Positions 63,396-64,000 of a stretch of DNA of 64,000 nt are shown here, one piece after another. The stretch is from Candidatus Anaerostipes excrementavium. GTDB taxonomy: Bacteria; Bacillota; Clostridia; Lachnospirales; Lachnospiraceae. Positions within the stretch are counted from its first letter, which is position 1; the number at the start of each line of letters is the position of its first letter. The notes beneath the pieces were generated by a model, which was not told the origin of the DNA, made no database searches, and saw only the letters and a list, made by a program, of their open reading frames with translations. The stretch spans positions 35,490 through 99,489 of the forward strand of contig DXEM01000019.1 in NCBI GenBank assembly GCA_019114985.1. The letters are read 5' to 3'. A program made the translations under genes and the position numbers.

Positions 63396-63929
63396 ATGGT
63401 TGGCAAAAAAATCCGGGCATTCCGGGAATTCAGAGGATACAGTCAGATACAATTAGCCGAGCTGTCCGGCATTAACGTAGGTACAATCAGAAAATATGAG
63501 CTTGGAATCCGGAATCCAAAACCAGATCAGTTAGAAAAGATAGCAACTGCACTGGGATTAAACGTAAGTGTTTTTCTGGATTTTAATATTGAAACAGTCG
63601 GAGATGTACTCTCTCTGTTGTTTTCTATTGATGATTCGGTGAACCTCTCACTTGCTGAAACACCTGATCAGAAGGTTGCGCTGACATTCGATAATCCTAC
63701 AATGCAGGACTTTTTCAGGAAATGGTGTCAATTTAAAAATGTCTATGAAAAGGAAAAAGCTGAAATATTAGCTATTGAAGATAAATACAAAAGACAAGAA
63801 GAACTGGATAAGCTGAATGCTACCCAGGAAGAATGGAAACTGCGCGCTATGGGAACTACGATAGGTTGCCATACTATCGTAAAAAAGGGTACTGAAGATA
63901 CTATTATCAAGACATATGATCTTACATAA
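63396..63929 (+). CDS. XRE-family repressor of the element
   Basis: 177 aa. The N-terminal HTH_3 domain contains IRAFREFRGYSQIQLAELSG and INVGTIRKYELGIRNPKPDQ; the C-terminal part (about 70-177) is helical and charged. ATG 63396 with AAGGAGG. Very likely the repressor that binds the three operators and keeps excision and integration genes off. Confidence 0.88.
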   Translation: MVGKKIRAFREFRGYSQIQLAELSGINVGTIRKYELGIRNPKPDQLEKIATALGLNVSVFLDFNIETVGDVLSLLFSIDDSVNLSLAETPDQKVALTFDNPTMQDFFRKWCQFKNVYEKEKAEILAIEDKYKRQEELDKLNATQEEWKLRAMGTTIGCHTIVKKGTEDTIIKTYDLT

Positions 63930-63945
63930 GGAGGTGTTAAAACTC

Positions 63946-64000
63946 ATGAATCAATGTACTGATTTTTTGTACCATTATACAAGTATTGAAACTTTGGCGT
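63946..64000 (+). CDS. DUF2971-like protein (5' end only)
   Basis: The first 18 codons read MNQCTDFLYHYTSIETLA. FLYHYTSIETL is the usual beginning of DUF2971 proteins, unassigned proteins frequent near defence genes. ATG 63946 with AAGGAGG upstream; cut by the window edge. Confidence 0.6.
   Translation, partial: MNQCTDFLYHYTSIETLA

Overview
The window looks like a chromosome segment of a low-to-moderate GC anaerobic Firmicute, most likely of the class Clostridia and Lachnospiraceae-like. The evidence is the gene set (two F-type ATP synthases, MecA, MreB, DUF1858 and a small ferredoxin, PRD-type PTS regulators, DUF5688, DUF2207 with LemA) and strong AGGAGG ribosome binding sites. I could not run database searches, so family names rest on recognised motifs.

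Layout. 1-5.6 kb: an F-type ATP synthase operon on the minus strand (atpZ-I-B-E-F-H-A-G-D, with atpD cut by the window edge). Its c subunit carries a Na+-type ligand set. 5.7-12.1 kb: a second, complete operon (atpB-E-F-H-A-G-D-C) whose c subunit lacks the Gln ligand, with its own near-consensus promoter and terminator. 12.2-16.3 kb: an LMW-phosphatase/RpiB fusion, Sua5, a cell-wall amidase, a small unknown protein and mecA. 16.3-25.4 kb: a catabolic operon (galactitol-type PTS IIA-IIB-IIC, DhaK-like kinase, PRD regulator, class II aldolase, second DhaK, DhaL, iron alcohol dehydrogenase) that lacks DhaM. 25.6-36 kb: DUF1858 protein and ferredoxin from back-to-back promoters, ribokinase, MerR-like protein, RecD2, MreB, an rRNA-methyltransferase-like protein, a GlgX-type debranching enzyme and a DUF815 ATPase. 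36-43 kb: a second PTS locus (fructose-type IIB, IIC and IIA, two class II ketose-bisphosphate aldolases, a ROK kinase, PRD regulator). Its two promoters share a repeated box at identical spacing. 43-50.7 kb: TspO, DUF2207 and LemA, amidohydrolase with DUF89, DUF5688, an XRE regulator and a YbaK-type deacylase.

From about 51.09 kb to the right edge lies an integrated mobile element. Its left boundary is marked by the last 17 codons of tuf followed by the tuf terminator, which suggests integration into the 3' end of tuf. Cargo: a 1182-residue SIR2-domain protein in line with a controller protein and a putative restriction endonuclease, a divergent Dam-type methyltransferase across C-boxes, and a second methyltransferase. 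The backbone is TnpV, MobV relaxase with an oriT-like inverted repeat, DUF5348, a RepA-like ATPase facing a candidate antisense RNA, tyrosine integrase, excisionase and a divergent XRE repressor with three shared operators. A DUF2971-like gene runs off the right edge.

How the parts work together: the two ATP synthases may couple to different ions; the two PTS loci each pair uptake with kinases and aldolases that feed triose phosphates into glycolysis; the element combines restriction-modification with a probable NAD+-targeting abortive defence protein under one controller.
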